From contig DATKVV010000032.1 in the NCBI GenBank assembly GCA_035529895.1, positions 39,555 through 103,554 of the forward strand: a stretch of DNA of 64,000 bases, given 5' to 3'. Made by a program: the position numbers and the translations under genes. Source of the stretch: JAUWKC01 sp035529895. Lineage in GTDB: Bacteria > Planctomycetota > Phycisphaerae > Sedimentisphaerales > Anaerobacaceae. This document shows positions 42,500-51,449 of this stretch, piece by piece. The notes below the pieces were generated by a model that did no database searches, had not been told where the DNA came from, and saw nothing but the letters and a program-made list of their open reading frames with translations. Position 1 is the stretch's first letter. Each line of letters opens with the position of its first letter.

Positions 42500-43729
42500 A
42501 TGTTCGAAAATTCCTCACGAAATTATGAAAGTCCAAGCGTGGCTGTGGAAGACCGCGAAGAAACCCAGGCATTCTCCAGACGCGACGGGGCCGGCGGCCT
42601 CAGCAGCACAGAGGCGCTCAAGAAGATACAGAACTTCAAAGTGGAGTTCGGTCCCAGCAGGAAGGATATTCTAAACTTCACCAACCAGCTGGCAGTCATG
42701 ATACGCGCCGGAATGAGCATCCAGGATTCACTTGAGTCAATCGCCTCGCAATGTGAGAACGGCAAGTTCAAGGCCATAATCGCCGACCTCAAGCACCGTA
42801 TAGAAGAGGGCAGCAGTTTCTCTCAGGCCCTTGCCGAACACAAAGACGTTTTCAGCAATCTGTATGTAAATATGGTGGCGGCGGCCGAGATTTCCGGCTC
42901 ACTGAGCAGCATGCTGCAGAAACTGGCCGAGTATCTCGACCAGGAAGCCGAAACCCGCTCGCAGGTCAGAGGCGCGATGGTCTATCCGATTATTATTGCG
43001 GTGATGGCCGTACTGGTCGTCATCTTCCTGCTGTGCTTCGTGCTGCCGAGGTTCACCGCAATTTTTGCCGGGAAGGAGCGTCTGCTGCCCGGCCCCACAA
43101 AAGTCCTTATGGCCGGCAGTGCTTTTTTGAGGGGTAATTGGTTCATAATTGTCCCGGCTATTGGCGGTCTGGTCGGTGGTTTTCTGTACTTTATTCGTAC
43201 AAATGTGGGACGGCTGTGGTGGGATAAGACAAAACTGACGTTGCCGCTGCTCAAGACCCTCTGCCGAAGTCTGTATATTACCCGAGGCCTGCACACGATG
43301 GGCGTTCTGTCAAGTGCCGGCGTGCCCATTTTGGACACCATTGCCATAACCGCGCAAATATCCGGAAACGTTCTTTACAGGCAGATGTGGCTGGCTGTCC
43401 AGAACCAGGTCCGACAGGGAAAGAAAATCGCCTCAAGTCTCGTTGCCTGTACGGGTTCGACGAACCGAAAAGGAGTTTTTGGCGCGCCTAACCTTATGCC
43501 CAGCAACGTCGTGCAGATGATAAGGAGCGGGGAAGACGCCGGCTCACTCAGCGAGGTCCTGCGAGACGTTTCCGAATATTACGCCAGAGAGCTCAAAACC
43601 GTTATCAAGACCGTAACGTCGATGATTGAGCCTATAATGATTGTCTTGATGGGTATTATGGTAGGCTTTATCGCCATGAGCATAATCCTGCCGATATTCA
43701 GAATGTCCAGTGTTATTATGAGCAAATAG
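42500..43729 (+). CDS. pilC: pilus inner-membrane platform protein (PilC/GspF)
   Basis: 409 residues with two GspF repeats (FTNQLAVMIRAGMSIQDSLE and a second, diverged copy from about 250) and three membrane helices near 170-190, 215-235 and 385-405. The platform connects the ATPases to the pilin subunits. The first 50 residues are polar and shorter than the family N-domain. Good GGAGAGG before the ATG. Confidence 0.9.
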   Translation: MFENSSRNYESPSVAVEDREETQAFSRRDGAGGLSSTEALKKIQNFKVEFGPSRKDILNFTNQLAVMIRAGMSIQDSLESIASQCENGKFKAIIADLKHRIEEGSSFSQALAEHKDVFSNLYVNMVAAAEISGSLSSMLQKLAEYLDQEAETRSQVRGAMVYPIIIAVMAVLVVIFLLCFVLPRFTAIFAGKERLLPGPTKVLMAGSAFLRGNWFIIVPAIGGLVGGFLYFIRTNVGRLWWDKTKLTLPLLKTLCRSLYITRGLHTMGVLSSAGVPILDTIAITAQISGNVLYRQMWLAVQNQVRQGKKIASSLVACTGSTNRKGVFGAPNLMPSNVVQMIRSGEDAGSLSEVLRDVSEYYARELKTVIKTVTSMIEPIMIVLMGIMVGFIAMSIILPIFRMSSVIMSK

Positions 43730-43752
43730 GGTCTGACCGGGGGGTCTGAACT

Positions 43753-44241
43753 ATGAATACTCGCGGCTTTACACTTATTGAGGCGTTGATTGCCGTGGCG
43801 TTGGTGGGCATCGCCATTGTCTCGCTGTTGGCCGCCAATGTCGCTTTTACCGCGGCCAACGGCGCGGGCGCCGATTTGTCAACCGCCGAGTTCCTCATCG
43901 AGCAGATAAGGGAACTTACCACTGCTTTGCCCGTTGTTGAACCGAACACCGCTACTGCAACATTTGGCCCCGAACCCGATGAGGCGACGCTGGCGGCCTA
44001 TGACGATTTGGATGATTTTGACGATAAAAGTTTCTCGCCGCCTATCAGCGCCGACAGGGCTGTTCTGACCGACTTTGCCGGCTTTACTCAGCAGATTACC
44101 GTTCAGAACGTCGACCCCAAGGACTTTGAAGTGGTCGTGGCCGACCTCGGCAGCCCCTTCATCAGGGTTACCGTGAAAGTTTTCTTGAATTCGAAGGAAA
44201 TCTGTTCCACCAGTTGGATTCGCGCCGGATACGAATGGTAA
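43753..44241 (+). CDS. prepilin-type protein (GspI/PilV-like)
   Basis: 162 residues with a type III signal TRG|FTLIEALIAVALVGIAIV: basic n-region, Gly before the cleavage site, Glu at position +5 and a hydrophobic helix. The remainder, with an acidic loop (DDLDDFDDKSF), resembles minor pseudopilins. Cleavage would need a prepilin peptidase, not present in this window. Confidence 0.75.
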   Translation: MNTRGFTLIEALIAVALVGIAIVSLLAANVAFTAANGAGADLSTAEFLIEQIRELTTALPVVEPNTATATFGPEPDEATLAAYDDLDDFDDKSFSPPISADRAVLTDFAGFTQQITVQNVDPKDFEVVVADLGSPFIRVTVKVFLNSKEICSTSWIRAGYEW

Positions 44242-44260
44242 TAAAAAAGGGGGGTAACCT

Positions 44261-44791
44261 ATGGCCGGCAGACTACAAAAATCAGCTCGCGGTTTTACTG
44301 TAATAGAAATGCTCCTGAGCCTCGCGATAGCCGCCTTGCTGCTTGCGGCTGTCACGGCAGCCTTTAACGCCTCCGTTGTGAACTATCGCGAGAATGAGGA
44401 CATCTTCAAGAGTATTAACAAGGCCCGCCAGGCCCTGTTTCGCATAACCACCCAGCTTCGCACCGCCGCCGCCGTCGCCATCGACGACCCCAACAACGAG
44501 TGCTCGCTGTTAACCGCCGACTTGAAGCGTGTTACCTATCGGTTCAATAGTGCCGACAACAAACTTTACCTCGTTACCGATGACGACCTGTTCGACAGCG
44601 ACTATGTCCTTTGCGACAATGTCGCCGACATGACCTTTACCAGAAATACGTTTACCGAAATCGAAGACGTCAACGGCATACCTGTTTCGGTCACCAAGGT
44701 CAGGAGCGTCCAGACTTCAATGACCGTTCAGAGCGGAGATGTCTGCAAGAAAGTCTCCGCTGCCGCTGTCGTCCGGCGAAATCTCAAATAA
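44261..44791 (+). CDS. prepilin-type protein (GspJ/PulJ-like)
   Basis: 176 residues with prepilin signal ARG|FTVIEMLLSLAIAALLLA (Glu +5). The body (NKARQALFRITTQLRTAAAV then beta-strands and VTKVRSVQTSMTVQSGDVCK) matches the GspJ-type minor pseudopilin plan. 20 bp after the GspI-like gene. No major pilin gene follows, only a remnant at 44905-44990. Confidence 0.72.
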   Translation: MAGRLQKSARGFTVIEMLLSLAIAALLLAAVTAAFNASVVNYRENEDIFKSINKARQALFRITTQLRTAAAVAIDDPNNECSLLTADLKRVTYRFNSADNKLYLVTDDDLFDSDYVLCDNVADMTFTRNTFTEIEDVNGIPVSVTKVRSVQTSMTVQSGDVCKKVSAAAVVRRNLK

Positions 44792-44904
44792 CCCCTATTT
44801 CCTTGGCGCCCGGCGAGAATCCAGCATTGAGTATCGGGCATCCCCCATTTATCAATCACCGTTCACCAATAGCAAATCCCCCGTTGCCTGCCCCCCACTT
44901 TCCG

Positions 44905-44990
44905 GGCTTCTTGCGGCAATCTTCGGTCGTACTTCTTATCGTCATCGGGGGGATAGGATGTTCCTTGGCCATCCCAAGTTATCACCAAAA
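44905..44990 (+). pseudogene. possible remnant of a major pilin N-terminus
   Basis: One frame reads GFLRQSSVVLLIVIGGIGCS followed by LAIPSYHQKG. This resembles the pilin helix LLIVIAIIGILAAIAIPSY with a two-residue deletion, but the GFTLIE processing site is altered and no start or body exists. It sits directly after the pseudopilin genes on the same strand. The similarity could be coincidental. Confidence 0.3.
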
Positions 44991-44995
44991 AGGGG

Positions 44996-45025
44996 TTGAC
45001 AACCTCCCGGCGGCATTTGTAGAAT
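44996..45025 (+). promoter_or_regulatory. tRNA-Gly promoter
   Basis: Consensus -35 TTGACA (44996-45001), 18-bp spacer, -10 TAGAAT (45020-45025), 20 nt before the tRNA 5' end. Confidence 0.7.
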
Positions 45026-45044
45026 AGGTAAGTGTAGTGTTATT

Positions 45045-45116
45045 GCGGGCGTAACTCAGCGGTAGAGCGTCAGCTTCCCAAGCTGAAAGTCGTGGGTTCG
45101 AATCCCATCGCCCGCT
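45045..45116 (+). tRNA. tRNA-Gly (anticodon CCC)
   Basis: The cloverleaf is complete: acceptor GCGGGCG/CGCCCGC, D-arm CTC..GAG, anticodon arm TCAGC-TTCCCAA-GCTGA with anticodon CCC, T-arm (G)TGGG-TTCGAAT-CCCA and discriminator U. The 3' CCA is not encoded. Reads GGG codons. Lies between the pilus cluster and the DUF2284 gene. Confidence 0.95.
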
Positions 45117-45248
45117 TTTGTATAACATCGTCACGGCCGGACCGAACTGTTGTTTGGCCGATTAACAAAGCCAAGGCTGCCAAAAACTCCCTTTCCCCAG
45201 CGTCACACGGTGAAAGGCGGCGAGGGAGAATGCTTGTTTCTGTACAAT

Positions 45249-45794
45249 TCAGTCTACAAGTATCAGTCCATAATAATTGGGACACTGGCGCGTCGTACGC
45301 ACGACCTCTATGGGAAAACCGGCCTTTCGAACGGTTGAAAAGACATCGATTCCGCACGCTTCCATGGCGGGGCGAGCTCGTTCCGGGTGGCGGCACTGTC
45401 CTTGTTCGATGGGGCATGTTCTGCAGAAATAGCAGGGGCCGGCGCCAAGACCGAAAGCCTTCCATGCACCGCCAAGAAAAATCTCTCGTTCAAGCTCGGC
45501 CACTATGGCTTTGATTTGAGCATCAGGCTCAAAGTGTATCAGTATGGCTCGCTGGTAGCAATCGAGGACCTTGCGCATCCGGTCAGGCGTCGGCGTAAAC
45601 GGAGGACAAACCAGACACTGGCCGTAACCCCCGCACCCATACTGGCACTTTAACCGAACCCAGGCGGCGGTTTCCACGTCCGAAGGGGATACTATACAAG
45701 CATGTCTTACCCCCGCTTTCTTCCCTGCGGCATCGCACAATTGCCTGTCGGATAGTTTTACCCTTGTCGGCGGAACTTTCTTCTTACGTTTCAC
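45249..45794 (-). CDS. DUF2284 Cys-rich metal-binding protein
   Basis: 181 residues with a cysteine-rich core: LKCQYGCGGYGQCLVCPPFT (about 49-68), then GPCYFCRTCPIEQGQCRHPE (about 118-137) and MEACGIDVF. This pattern is that of DUF2284, predicted iron-sulfur or other metal-binding proteins, often in anaerobes. The gene has a TATAAT-type promoter (45834-45862) and stands alone, divergent from the sugar operon. Function not established. Confidence 0.8.
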   Translation of the reverse strand: MKRKKKVPPTRVKLSDRQLCDAAGKKAGVRHACIVSPSDVETAAWVRLKCQYGCGGYGQCLVCPPFTPTPDRMRKVLDCYQRAILIHFEPDAQIKAIVAELEREIFLGGAWKAFGLGAGPCYFCRTCPIEQGQCRHPERARPAMEACGIDVFSTVRKAGFPIEVVRTTRQCPNYYGLILVD

Positions 45795-45833
45795 TTGTTA
45801 CCCAATCGCAATTAGATTGAAAGTTAATTACGA

Positions 45834-45862
45834 ATTATACTTCTGAAAGGCAATGTGGGCAA
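45834..45862 (-). promoter_or_regulatory. promoter of the DUF2284 gene
   Basis: Minus strand: -35 TTGCCC (45862-45857), 17-bp spacer, consensus -10 TATAAT (45839-45834). Confidence 0.6.
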
Positions 45863-45941
45863 TAAATTCGCTGAAACTGAGGCCCGCCTGGGTTTGAAAA
45901 GAGGCTGGTACAGGATAACAATACATGCTATATTACCGCCT

Positions 45942-45961
45942 TGACAGAATCGGACCTGTCA
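45942..45961. promoter_or_regulatory. palindromic operator candidate before the sugar operon
   Basis: TGACAG-AATCGGAC-CTGTCA, a perfect 6-bp inverted repeat with 8-bp spacing, about 60 bp before the first gene. The left arm overlaps a TTGACA -35-like hexamer. No regulator gene is adjacent. Confidence 0.4.
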
Positions 45962-46019
45962 GGAGCATCTCGTACCCTGAGAGAAAAGCGATTATCAGGC
46001 TGACGGCGAGGTTGGACTC

Positions 46020-47315
46020 ATGAAACAAGATGCACGCGGCAAGACCCGCGAGTTTTCCCGGCGAGATTTTATGCGGACGTCGACTGCGGCAGGTATGGCC
46101 ACCCTGCTGTCAGGCACGGGCCGGCTGTTCGCGGCAGGCTCGGATAAGGTCCGCGTAGGACTGGTCGGGTGTGGCGGCCGCGGAAGCCATGACGCAGTGA
46201 AATGCGTAAACTCCTGCGAAAATGTGGAAATCACCGCCATGGGCGACCTTTTCAAAGACCGTCTGGAGAAGTGCCTTGCCGGCCTTAGAGAAAAGTTGGG
46301 CGAGAAGGTGAACGTGACCGAGGACACCTGCTTCGTTGGTTTTGACGCCTGCGAGAAAGTCTTGGCCTGTGATATAGAGCTGGTGATGCTGACCGAGCCG
46401 CCGCACTTTCGGCCCAGGCATCTGCGGGCCGCGATAGAAGCGGGAAGACATGTTTTTGTGGAAAAACCTGTCGCGGTGGACCCCGTAGGCGTTCGGGCGG
46501 TGATTGAGACGTCCGAACTGGCGGCAAGGAAAAAGCTAACAATAGTGGCCGGTACGCAGATGCGCCGTATAGCGCACATTGTGGAACTGATGAAGAGGAT
46601 TCACGCGGGCCATATCGGTGAGATTCTGGCCGGGCAGGTGGTCAGGATAGAAAACGGTATGATGGACTGGGGGCAGCCGGCCCAGCCGGACTGGTCGGAT
46701 ATGGAGCTGCAGATTCGCCGGTGGATGTTTTATAACTGGCTGAGCGGCGATTTCATTGTCGAGCAGCAAATCCATAATCTTGACCTGATAAACTGGGCGT
46801 TAGATGCGCATCCGGTGCAGTGCCTCGGTATGGGCGGCCGACAGGCCCGAACCGCCCCGGAGTACGGCAATGTTTACGACCACTTTGCGGTCGAGTATGA
46901 GTACCCAAACGGCGTACGCATTCAGTATATGGGGGGCCAGATTGACGGCTGCACTTTTCGTAATGACCAGCATCTGGTCGGCACAAAAGGCTCGGCGTAT
47001 TTCGACTTTGGAAATGCGATTATCGAGGGCCGGAATCCCTTCAAGTACGACCAACCCATACCTGACCCGTGCATAGCCCAACACGCGGACCAAATAAAGG
47101 CGATTCGCGAGGGCACGCCGCTGAACGAGGGCAGGCGCGTCGCCGAGAGCACGCTGACGGCCATCATGGGTCGCATGAGCGCTTACACCGGCAGGGCGCT
47201 GAAGTGGGACTGGGTAATGAACGCTTCAAAGCTGGACCTCAGACCCCCCAAGTACGAGTTTGGCGATTTACCCGTTGCGCCTGTAGCGGTCCCCGGCAAA
47301 ACAGAATTAATCTGA
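46020..47315 (+). CDS. Tat-exported Gfo/Idh/MocA oxidoreductase, first gene of sugar operon
   Basis: 431 residues. Twin-arginine signal SRRDFMRTSTAAGMATLL (about 14-31), Rossmann motif VGCGGRGSH (about 55-63), HVFVEKPVAVD with the canonical EKP (about 149), and the substrate helix DFIVEQQIHNLDLINWALDA. Predicted NAD(P)-dependent sugar or cyclitol dehydrogenase exported with its cofactor. The TIM-barrel gene after it is also Tat-exported, 20 bp downstream, suggesting sequential reactions outside the cytoplasm. Confidence 0.9.
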   Translation: MKQDARGKTREFSRRDFMRTSTAAGMATLLSGTGRLFAAGSDKVRVGLVGCGGRGSHDAVKCVNSCENVEITAMGDLFKDRLEKCLAGLREKLGEKVNVTEDTCFVGFDACEKVLACDIELVMLTEPPHFRPRHLRAAIEAGRHVFVEKPVAVDPVGVRAVIETSELAARKKLTIVAGTQMRRIAHIVELMKRIHAGHIGEILAGQVVRIENGMMDWGQPAQPDWSDMELQIRRWMFYNWLSGDFIVEQQIHNLDLINWALDAHPVQCLGMGGRQARTAPEYGNVYDHFAVEYEYPNGVRIQYMGGQIDGCTFRNDQHLVGTKGSAYFDFGNAIIEGRNPFKYDQPIPDPCIAQHADQIKAIREGTPLNEGRRVAESTLTAIMGRMSAYTGRALKWDWVMNASKLDLRPPKYEFGDLPVAPVAVPGKTELI

Positions 47316-47335
47316 AAGTAAAACAAGAGCGTGTT

Positions 47336-48307
47336 ATGAAACACTATCTTAGCAGGCGTGAGTTTCTGGCAAATTCCGCATGTGCGGCGGCCGTTCTGGC
47401 ACTTGGGTCGAAGCCGAAATTAGACTTTGAAGCGCCTCCCGAGCGCACCTTTGGCAAAGCGCTCATACTGAAGAAACCCACCGAAGAAATGCTCAGAAAG
47501 ATAAAGGACGCGGGCTTCGACGGCGTCGAGGCAGGTATTACGGGTACCGCGGAGGCTGCCAAAATCCGAAAGATAGCCGAAAGGCTGGATATGCGGATAC
47601 ACTCGGTTTTGCGCGGCTGGGCCCGGTTCAATAGCAAAAATCCCGAGGACCTCGAAGAAACTATGGCCAGTACCGTTCGGGCGCTCCACGCCGCTGCGGC
47701 CTACGGGGCGGATGCGGTTCTGCTGGTGCCGTGCCAGATAAAAGCTCAGCCGATGCCCGAGCCGTGGGAATTCTGCATCAAGTTCGACACGAAAACGGGT
47801 CACCTTACCGCTGTGGCCGAAAAGGATAACGACCGTTACCGCGACTACATCGCCGCCCACGACCATGCTTACGACAGTTCGCAGGCGGCGATTCGCAAGC
47901 TGATTGGCACCGCCGAGAAGATGGGCGTTGTTATAGCGGTTGAAAACGTCTGGAACAATCTTTTCGTGGACCCTCACCATGCGGCCCACTTCATTGACTC
48001 CTTCGAAAGTCCCTGGGTCCGCTTTTACTTCGATATTGGCAACCACGTGAAGTATTCTCGGCCTCAGCAGTGGATTGCTGTTCTGGGCAAGCGCATCGTG
48101 AAGTGCCACGTCAAAGACTTTAAGCTGAATGCCGACGGGCACGGAGGCGAGTTTGTCAATATTCGTGAAGGCAGCGTCGATTGGCCGGCCGTTGTGAAAG
48201 CTCTGAAAGACGCCGGCTACCACGGCTGGATGACCATAGAGGGCAGCGACAAGCTCTCAATGGCCGAGCGCAGCAGGCGGCTCGACCTTATCATTGCAGG
48301 CAGGTAA
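47336..48307 (+). CDS. Tat-exported sugar phosphate isomerase/epimerase-like TIM barrel
   Basis: 323 residues from the ATG at 47336, with Tat signal LSRREFLANSACAAAVLAL. The xylose-isomerase-like (AP2Ec) barrel has the expected metal ligands: Glu in IAVENVWNN, Asp/His in FYFDIGNHVKY, His in VKCHVKDFK and Glu in WMTIEGSD. Members epimerise or isomerise free sugars, and some act as lyases on 3-keto-glycosides; with an oxidoreductase upstream the latter is an attractive reading. The upstream open frame from 47069 is within the previous gene and not used. Confidence 0.85.
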   Translation: MKHYLSRREFLANSACAAAVLALGSKPKLDFEAPPERTFGKALILKKPTEEMLRKIKDAGFDGVEAGITGTAEAAKIRKIAERLDMRIHSVLRGWARFNSKNPEDLEETMASTVRALHAAAAYGADAVLLVPCQIKAQPMPEPWEFCIKFDTKTGHLTAVAEKDNDRYRDYIAAHDHAYDSSQAAIRKLIGTAEKMGVVIAVENVWNNLFVDPHHAAHFIDSFESPWVRFYFDIGNHVKYSRPQQWIAVLGKRIVKCHVKDFKLNADGHGGEFVNIREGSVDWPAVVKALKDAGYHGWMTIEGSDKLSMAERSRRLDLIIAGR

Positions 48308-48354
48308 ATTGGAGACGCCGGCCAAAGTTGACCGGGAGACAAGGGAGTGCGAGC

Positions 48355-49374
48355 GTGATTAGAGTAGCTGTTGTCGGCTTTGGATTCATGGGCAGGATGC
48401 ACTACCGCTGCTGGCAGGCTTTGGACGATGTGCAGGCCGTTGCCTTTTGCGATGCCAATCCCAGCGCAGCGGAGCGCGCCAAAGAAGCGGTGGGCAATAT
48501 CGGGGGTGCGGCCGAAAGCGTGGACTTCCACACGCTTCGGCTTTATCAGAATTTCGACAAGATGCTTTCCGAGCAGAAACTGGAGGCCGTCTCAATTACT
48601 TTGCCTACCTATTTGCACGCCGACCATTCCATAAAGGCCCTGGAGGCGGGCGCAAATGTGTTGTGTGAAAAACCGATGGCCCTCAATGTCGCTGATTGCG
48701 AGCGAATGATTGAAGCGGCAAAGTCCAGCGGAAAACTGCTGCAAATCGGGCATTGCATTCGTTTCTGGCCCGAATACGCCAAGGCGAGAGAGATTGTCTC
48801 CGGGGGAGAGTATGGCAAAGTAATAGCGGCAACTTTCCGGCGATTGGGCGCGGCCCCAACTTGGGCCTGGGACAACTGGTTCGCCGACGAGCAGCGAAGC
48901 GGGGGAATGGCTCTGGACCTGCATATTCACGACACGGATTTTGTTCAGTACCTTTTCGGCATGCCGGACGCCGTGCGCAGTTTCGGGGCCAAAGGCGCCG
49001 ACGGTCGGTTGATGCACATAGTTACAGAGTATCTTTATGATGATGGGAAGGTGGTTACCGCCGAAGGCAGTTGGGCCATGACGGCGGCCTTCGGGTTTGA
49101 GATGAGCTTCAATGTTATGTTGGAGAAAGCCGCGCTCATCTATGATTGTACAAGGAAGCCAACACTCAGGGTATGCCCCGCGGAGGGTGACGCGTTTGCG
49201 CCCGAGTTGTCGGAAGGAGATGGTTATTCGCTGGAGATAGCCCATTTTGCAAAAAGGATACGAGGCGAGAAGACCGAGCAGGTGATTACGCTGGAGCAGT
49301 CGCGGGACTCGGTAAGAATCGTGGAGGCGGAGAGAGAATCGGTTGCCCAAGGCAGGCCGATTTCACTGTTTTAG
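48355..49374 (+). CDS. cytoplasmic Gfo/Idh/MocA oxidoreductase
   Basis: 339 residues from a GTG at 48355 with GGGAG eight bases upstream. It starts VIRVAVVGFGFMGRMHYRCW, giving the Rossmann GFGFMG at once and no export signal. NVLCEKPMALN supplies the EKP motif (about residue 104), and GGMALDLHIHDTDFVQYLFG is the catalytic helix with His and Asp. It is the cytoplasmic counterpart of the exported enzyme two genes upstream. Confidence 0.9.
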   Translation: MIRVAVVGFGFMGRMHYRCWQALDDVQAVAFCDANPSAAERAKEAVGNIGGAAESVDFHTLRLYQNFDKMLSEQKLEAVSITLPTYLHADHSIKALEAGANVLCEKPMALNVADCERMIEAAKSSGKLLQIGHCIRFWPEYAKAREIVSGGEYGKVIAATFRRLGAAPTWAWDNWFADEQRSGGMALDLHIHDTDFVQYLFGMPDAVRSFGAKGADGRLMHIVTEYLYDDGKVVTAEGSWAMTAAFGFEMSFNVMLEKAALIYDCTRKPTLRVCPAEGDAFAPELSEGDGYSLEIAHFAKRIRGEKTEQVITLEQSRDSVRIVEAERESVAQGRPISLF

Positions 49375-49396
49375 AGAGAGTTTTCAGGGGCCCGAT

Positions 49397-50227
49397 ATGG
49401 TTAGGTGCGGCAATTGGCCTGTGGGTGTTTGCAGTTGGTCGCTGCGGACCGATGTCGCCGGCGTTGCGGAGGCGATGAGCAGGCTCAGCCTTGAGTACGT
49501 GCACCTGGCCGTCAGGCCGGCATTGCTGGAAAAGGGAAAAGACTACCTGAAAGCGGTGCAGAATCAAAACTGGACCATAAGCAGCACGATGATAGATTTT
49601 CCGCAGGAGGACTATTCGACGCTGGAGAGCATCAAACGGACCGGCGGGATTGTGCCGGATGAGCATTGGGAGCAAAATCGCGAGCTTTTCCTGGGCGCGG
49701 TTGAGATTGCAGCCGAGCTTGGGGTAGAATTTCTGTCAATGCACGCGGGTTTTATTGACCTGACTGAGCCCGGATATGCCAAAAAGTTTTACCACCGAAT
49801 CAGGTATCTGGCTGACGCCGCGGCGCACAAGCGGATTATACTGCTGTTGGAAACGGGGCAGGAAAGCGCAAATGAACTGCGGCAGTTTCTGCAGGAACTG
49901 AGTCACCCGGCGGTTGGGGTCAACTTCGACCCGGCAAATATGATTCTTTACGACAAGGGCGACCCCGTTGAGGCGGTGCGGATACTGGCGCCGTGGATTA
50001 AGCATATTCACATCAAGGATGCCATTCGCACCAGACAGGCCGGCACGTGGGGGACAGAGGCGCCGTGGGGCGAGGGACAGGTGGGGGCGGATGCGTTTTT
50101 GAAGGCTTTGGCAGAAATCCGTTTCGAGGGGACGCTGGCCGTCGAGCGCGAGTCGGGCAGTGACAGGTTTGGTGACATCAAGCTGGCCATCGAAAGGCTA
50201 AGCAGTTTTAAGGAAAAGACAGGCTAA
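49397..50227 (+). CDS. cytoplasmic sugar phosphate isomerase/epimerase-like TIM barrel
   Basis: 276 residues from the ATG at 49397 (AGGGG upstream). AP2Ec barrel with LSMHAGFIDL, ILLLETGQES (Glu ligand), GVNFDPANMILYDKGDP (Asp), IKHIHIKDAIR (His) and LAVERESG (Glu). No signal peptide. It mirrors the exported barrel at 47336, so the operon carries the same enzyme pair twice, once per compartment. Confidence 0.87.
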   Translation: MVRCGNWPVGVCSWSLRTDVAGVAEAMSRLSLEYVHLAVRPALLEKGKDYLKAVQNQNWTISSTMIDFPQEDYSTLESIKRTGGIVPDEHWEQNRELFLGAVEIAAELGVEFLSMHAGFIDLTEPGYAKKFYHRIRYLADAAAHKRIILLLETGQESANELRQFLQELSHPAVGVNFDPANMILYDKGDPVEAVRILAPWIKHIHIKDAIRTRQAGTWGTEAPWGEGQVGADAFLKALAEIRFEGTLAVERESGSDRFGDIKLAIERLSSFKEKTG

Positions 50228-50237
50228 GGAGAGTTCA

Positions 50238-51434
50238 ATGGAGTGGGATTTATACGTTCGTTTGAGCATCATGATGTTTCTGGAGTTTGCGGTCTGGGGC
50301 GCCTGGGCGCCGGTATTGGCGTCGCATCTGGTGGGGCCGCTCAGGATGACAGGCAAACAAACGGGCTGGATCTATGCGACGTTGTGGCTGGGATGCATCA
50401 TATCGCCTTTTATCGGGGGCCAGATAGCGGACCGCTGGGTGGCGACGCAGTGGTTCCTGGCGGCGGTTCATCTGGCCGGAGGCATCGTTCTGTTGCTGGC
50501 CGCGCGGCAGACAAGGTTCTCGGGCCTGTTCGGCCTGATGGGGCTTTACTCGCTTCTTTACGCCCCGACACTGGCGCTGGTGAACTCATTGATGTTCAGG
50601 AACCTGGCAGATGCAGGTGCAGGGGCGCACGCCGGCAGGATCAGGGTTTGGGGCACTATCGGCTGGATAGTCGCAGGACTGCTTTTGGCCTTATGGCGAC
50701 GGGCGGGAAGGCCAAAGGTCAAGGGCAGTGACGCGCTGATACTGGCGGGGATTCTCTCTCTGGTGATGGGCGTTTTCTGTTTCTTTCTGCCGAACACCCC
50801 GCCGCCGGAAAAACCGGGTAACCCGCTGGCCTTTGTCGAGGCCTTCAAAATGATGCGCGAGACCAACTTTCTGATTTTCCTTATCATTTCATTTGTGGTC
50901 ACAACGGAATTGCAGTTTTACTATGTCCCGACCGCGCCTTTTCTGGAGGACATCGGCGTGCAGAGAAGGAACGTCTCGGCGGTTATGACGCTGGCGCAGT
51001 TCGCGGAGATGTTCGCGATGGTGTTCATGCTTAAGGTGGTGCTGGCGCAGGTCGGTTACAAATGGGCATTGGCTATCGGGGTGCTGGCCTGGCCGCTGCG
51101 GTATATTATCTTTGCGATGATGCGGCCGGTCTGGCTGGTCATATCATCGCTCTTGTTCCACGGGCTGGGCTATACGTTCTTTCTGTTCCTGGGGCAGATG
51201 TACGTGGATAAGGCGGCGCCCGACGATATCAAGGCCTCGGCCCAGGCGTTGATTGCGGTGGTGACGCTGGGTCTGGGCAACTTTGTGGGCACGCAAATCA
51301 CCGGGGTGGTGATGGACTTGTTCAAGAAGGAGGGCAAGTTCCGGTGGCGTCCGATTTTTATCGTTCCCTGTGTGCTGACGATAGCATGCGCTGTGGCTTT
51401 CGTTTTGTTCTTCAGGGCGGCAGCGGCATCGTGA
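50238..51434 (+). CDS. NupG-like MFS transporter
   Basis: 398 residues, 12 predicted membrane helices, starting WDLYVRLSIMMFLEFAVWGA like nucleoside:H+ symporters of the NupG/XapB group. Short GPLRMTGKQTGWIYATLWLG and GQIADRW fit the first MFS half. Located 10 bp after the cytoplasmic TIM-barrel gene. In planctomycete and Bacteroidetes operons such transporters accompany Gfo/Idh/MocA genes, so a sugar or glycoside is a likelier substrate than a nucleoside here. Confidence 0.82.
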   Translation: MEWDLYVRLSIMMFLEFAVWGAWAPVLASHLVGPLRMTGKQTGWIYATLWLGCIISPFIGGQIADRWVATQWFLAAVHLAGGIVLLLAARQTRFSGLFGLMGLYSLLYAPTLALVNSLMFRNLADAGAGAHAGRIRVWGTIGWIVAGLLLALWRRAGRPKVKGSDALILAGILSLVMGVFCFFLPNTPPPEKPGNPLAFVEAFKMMRETNFLIFLIISFVVTTELQFYYVPTAPFLEDIGVQRRNVSAVMTLAQFAEMFAMVFMLKVVLAQVGYKWALAIGVLAWPLRYIIFAMMRPVWLVISSLLFHGLGYTFFLFLGQMYVDKAAPDDIKASAQALIAVVTLGLGNFVGTQITGVVMDLFKKEGKFRWRPIFIVPCVLTIACAVAFVLFFRAAAAS

Positions 51435-51449
51435 GGATTGCACATTGAT

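Noticed and set aside
45249..45514. Plus-strand frames across the DUF2284 gene
   Set aside because: They are shadows of the minus-strand gene, whose cysteine pattern and promoter are clear.
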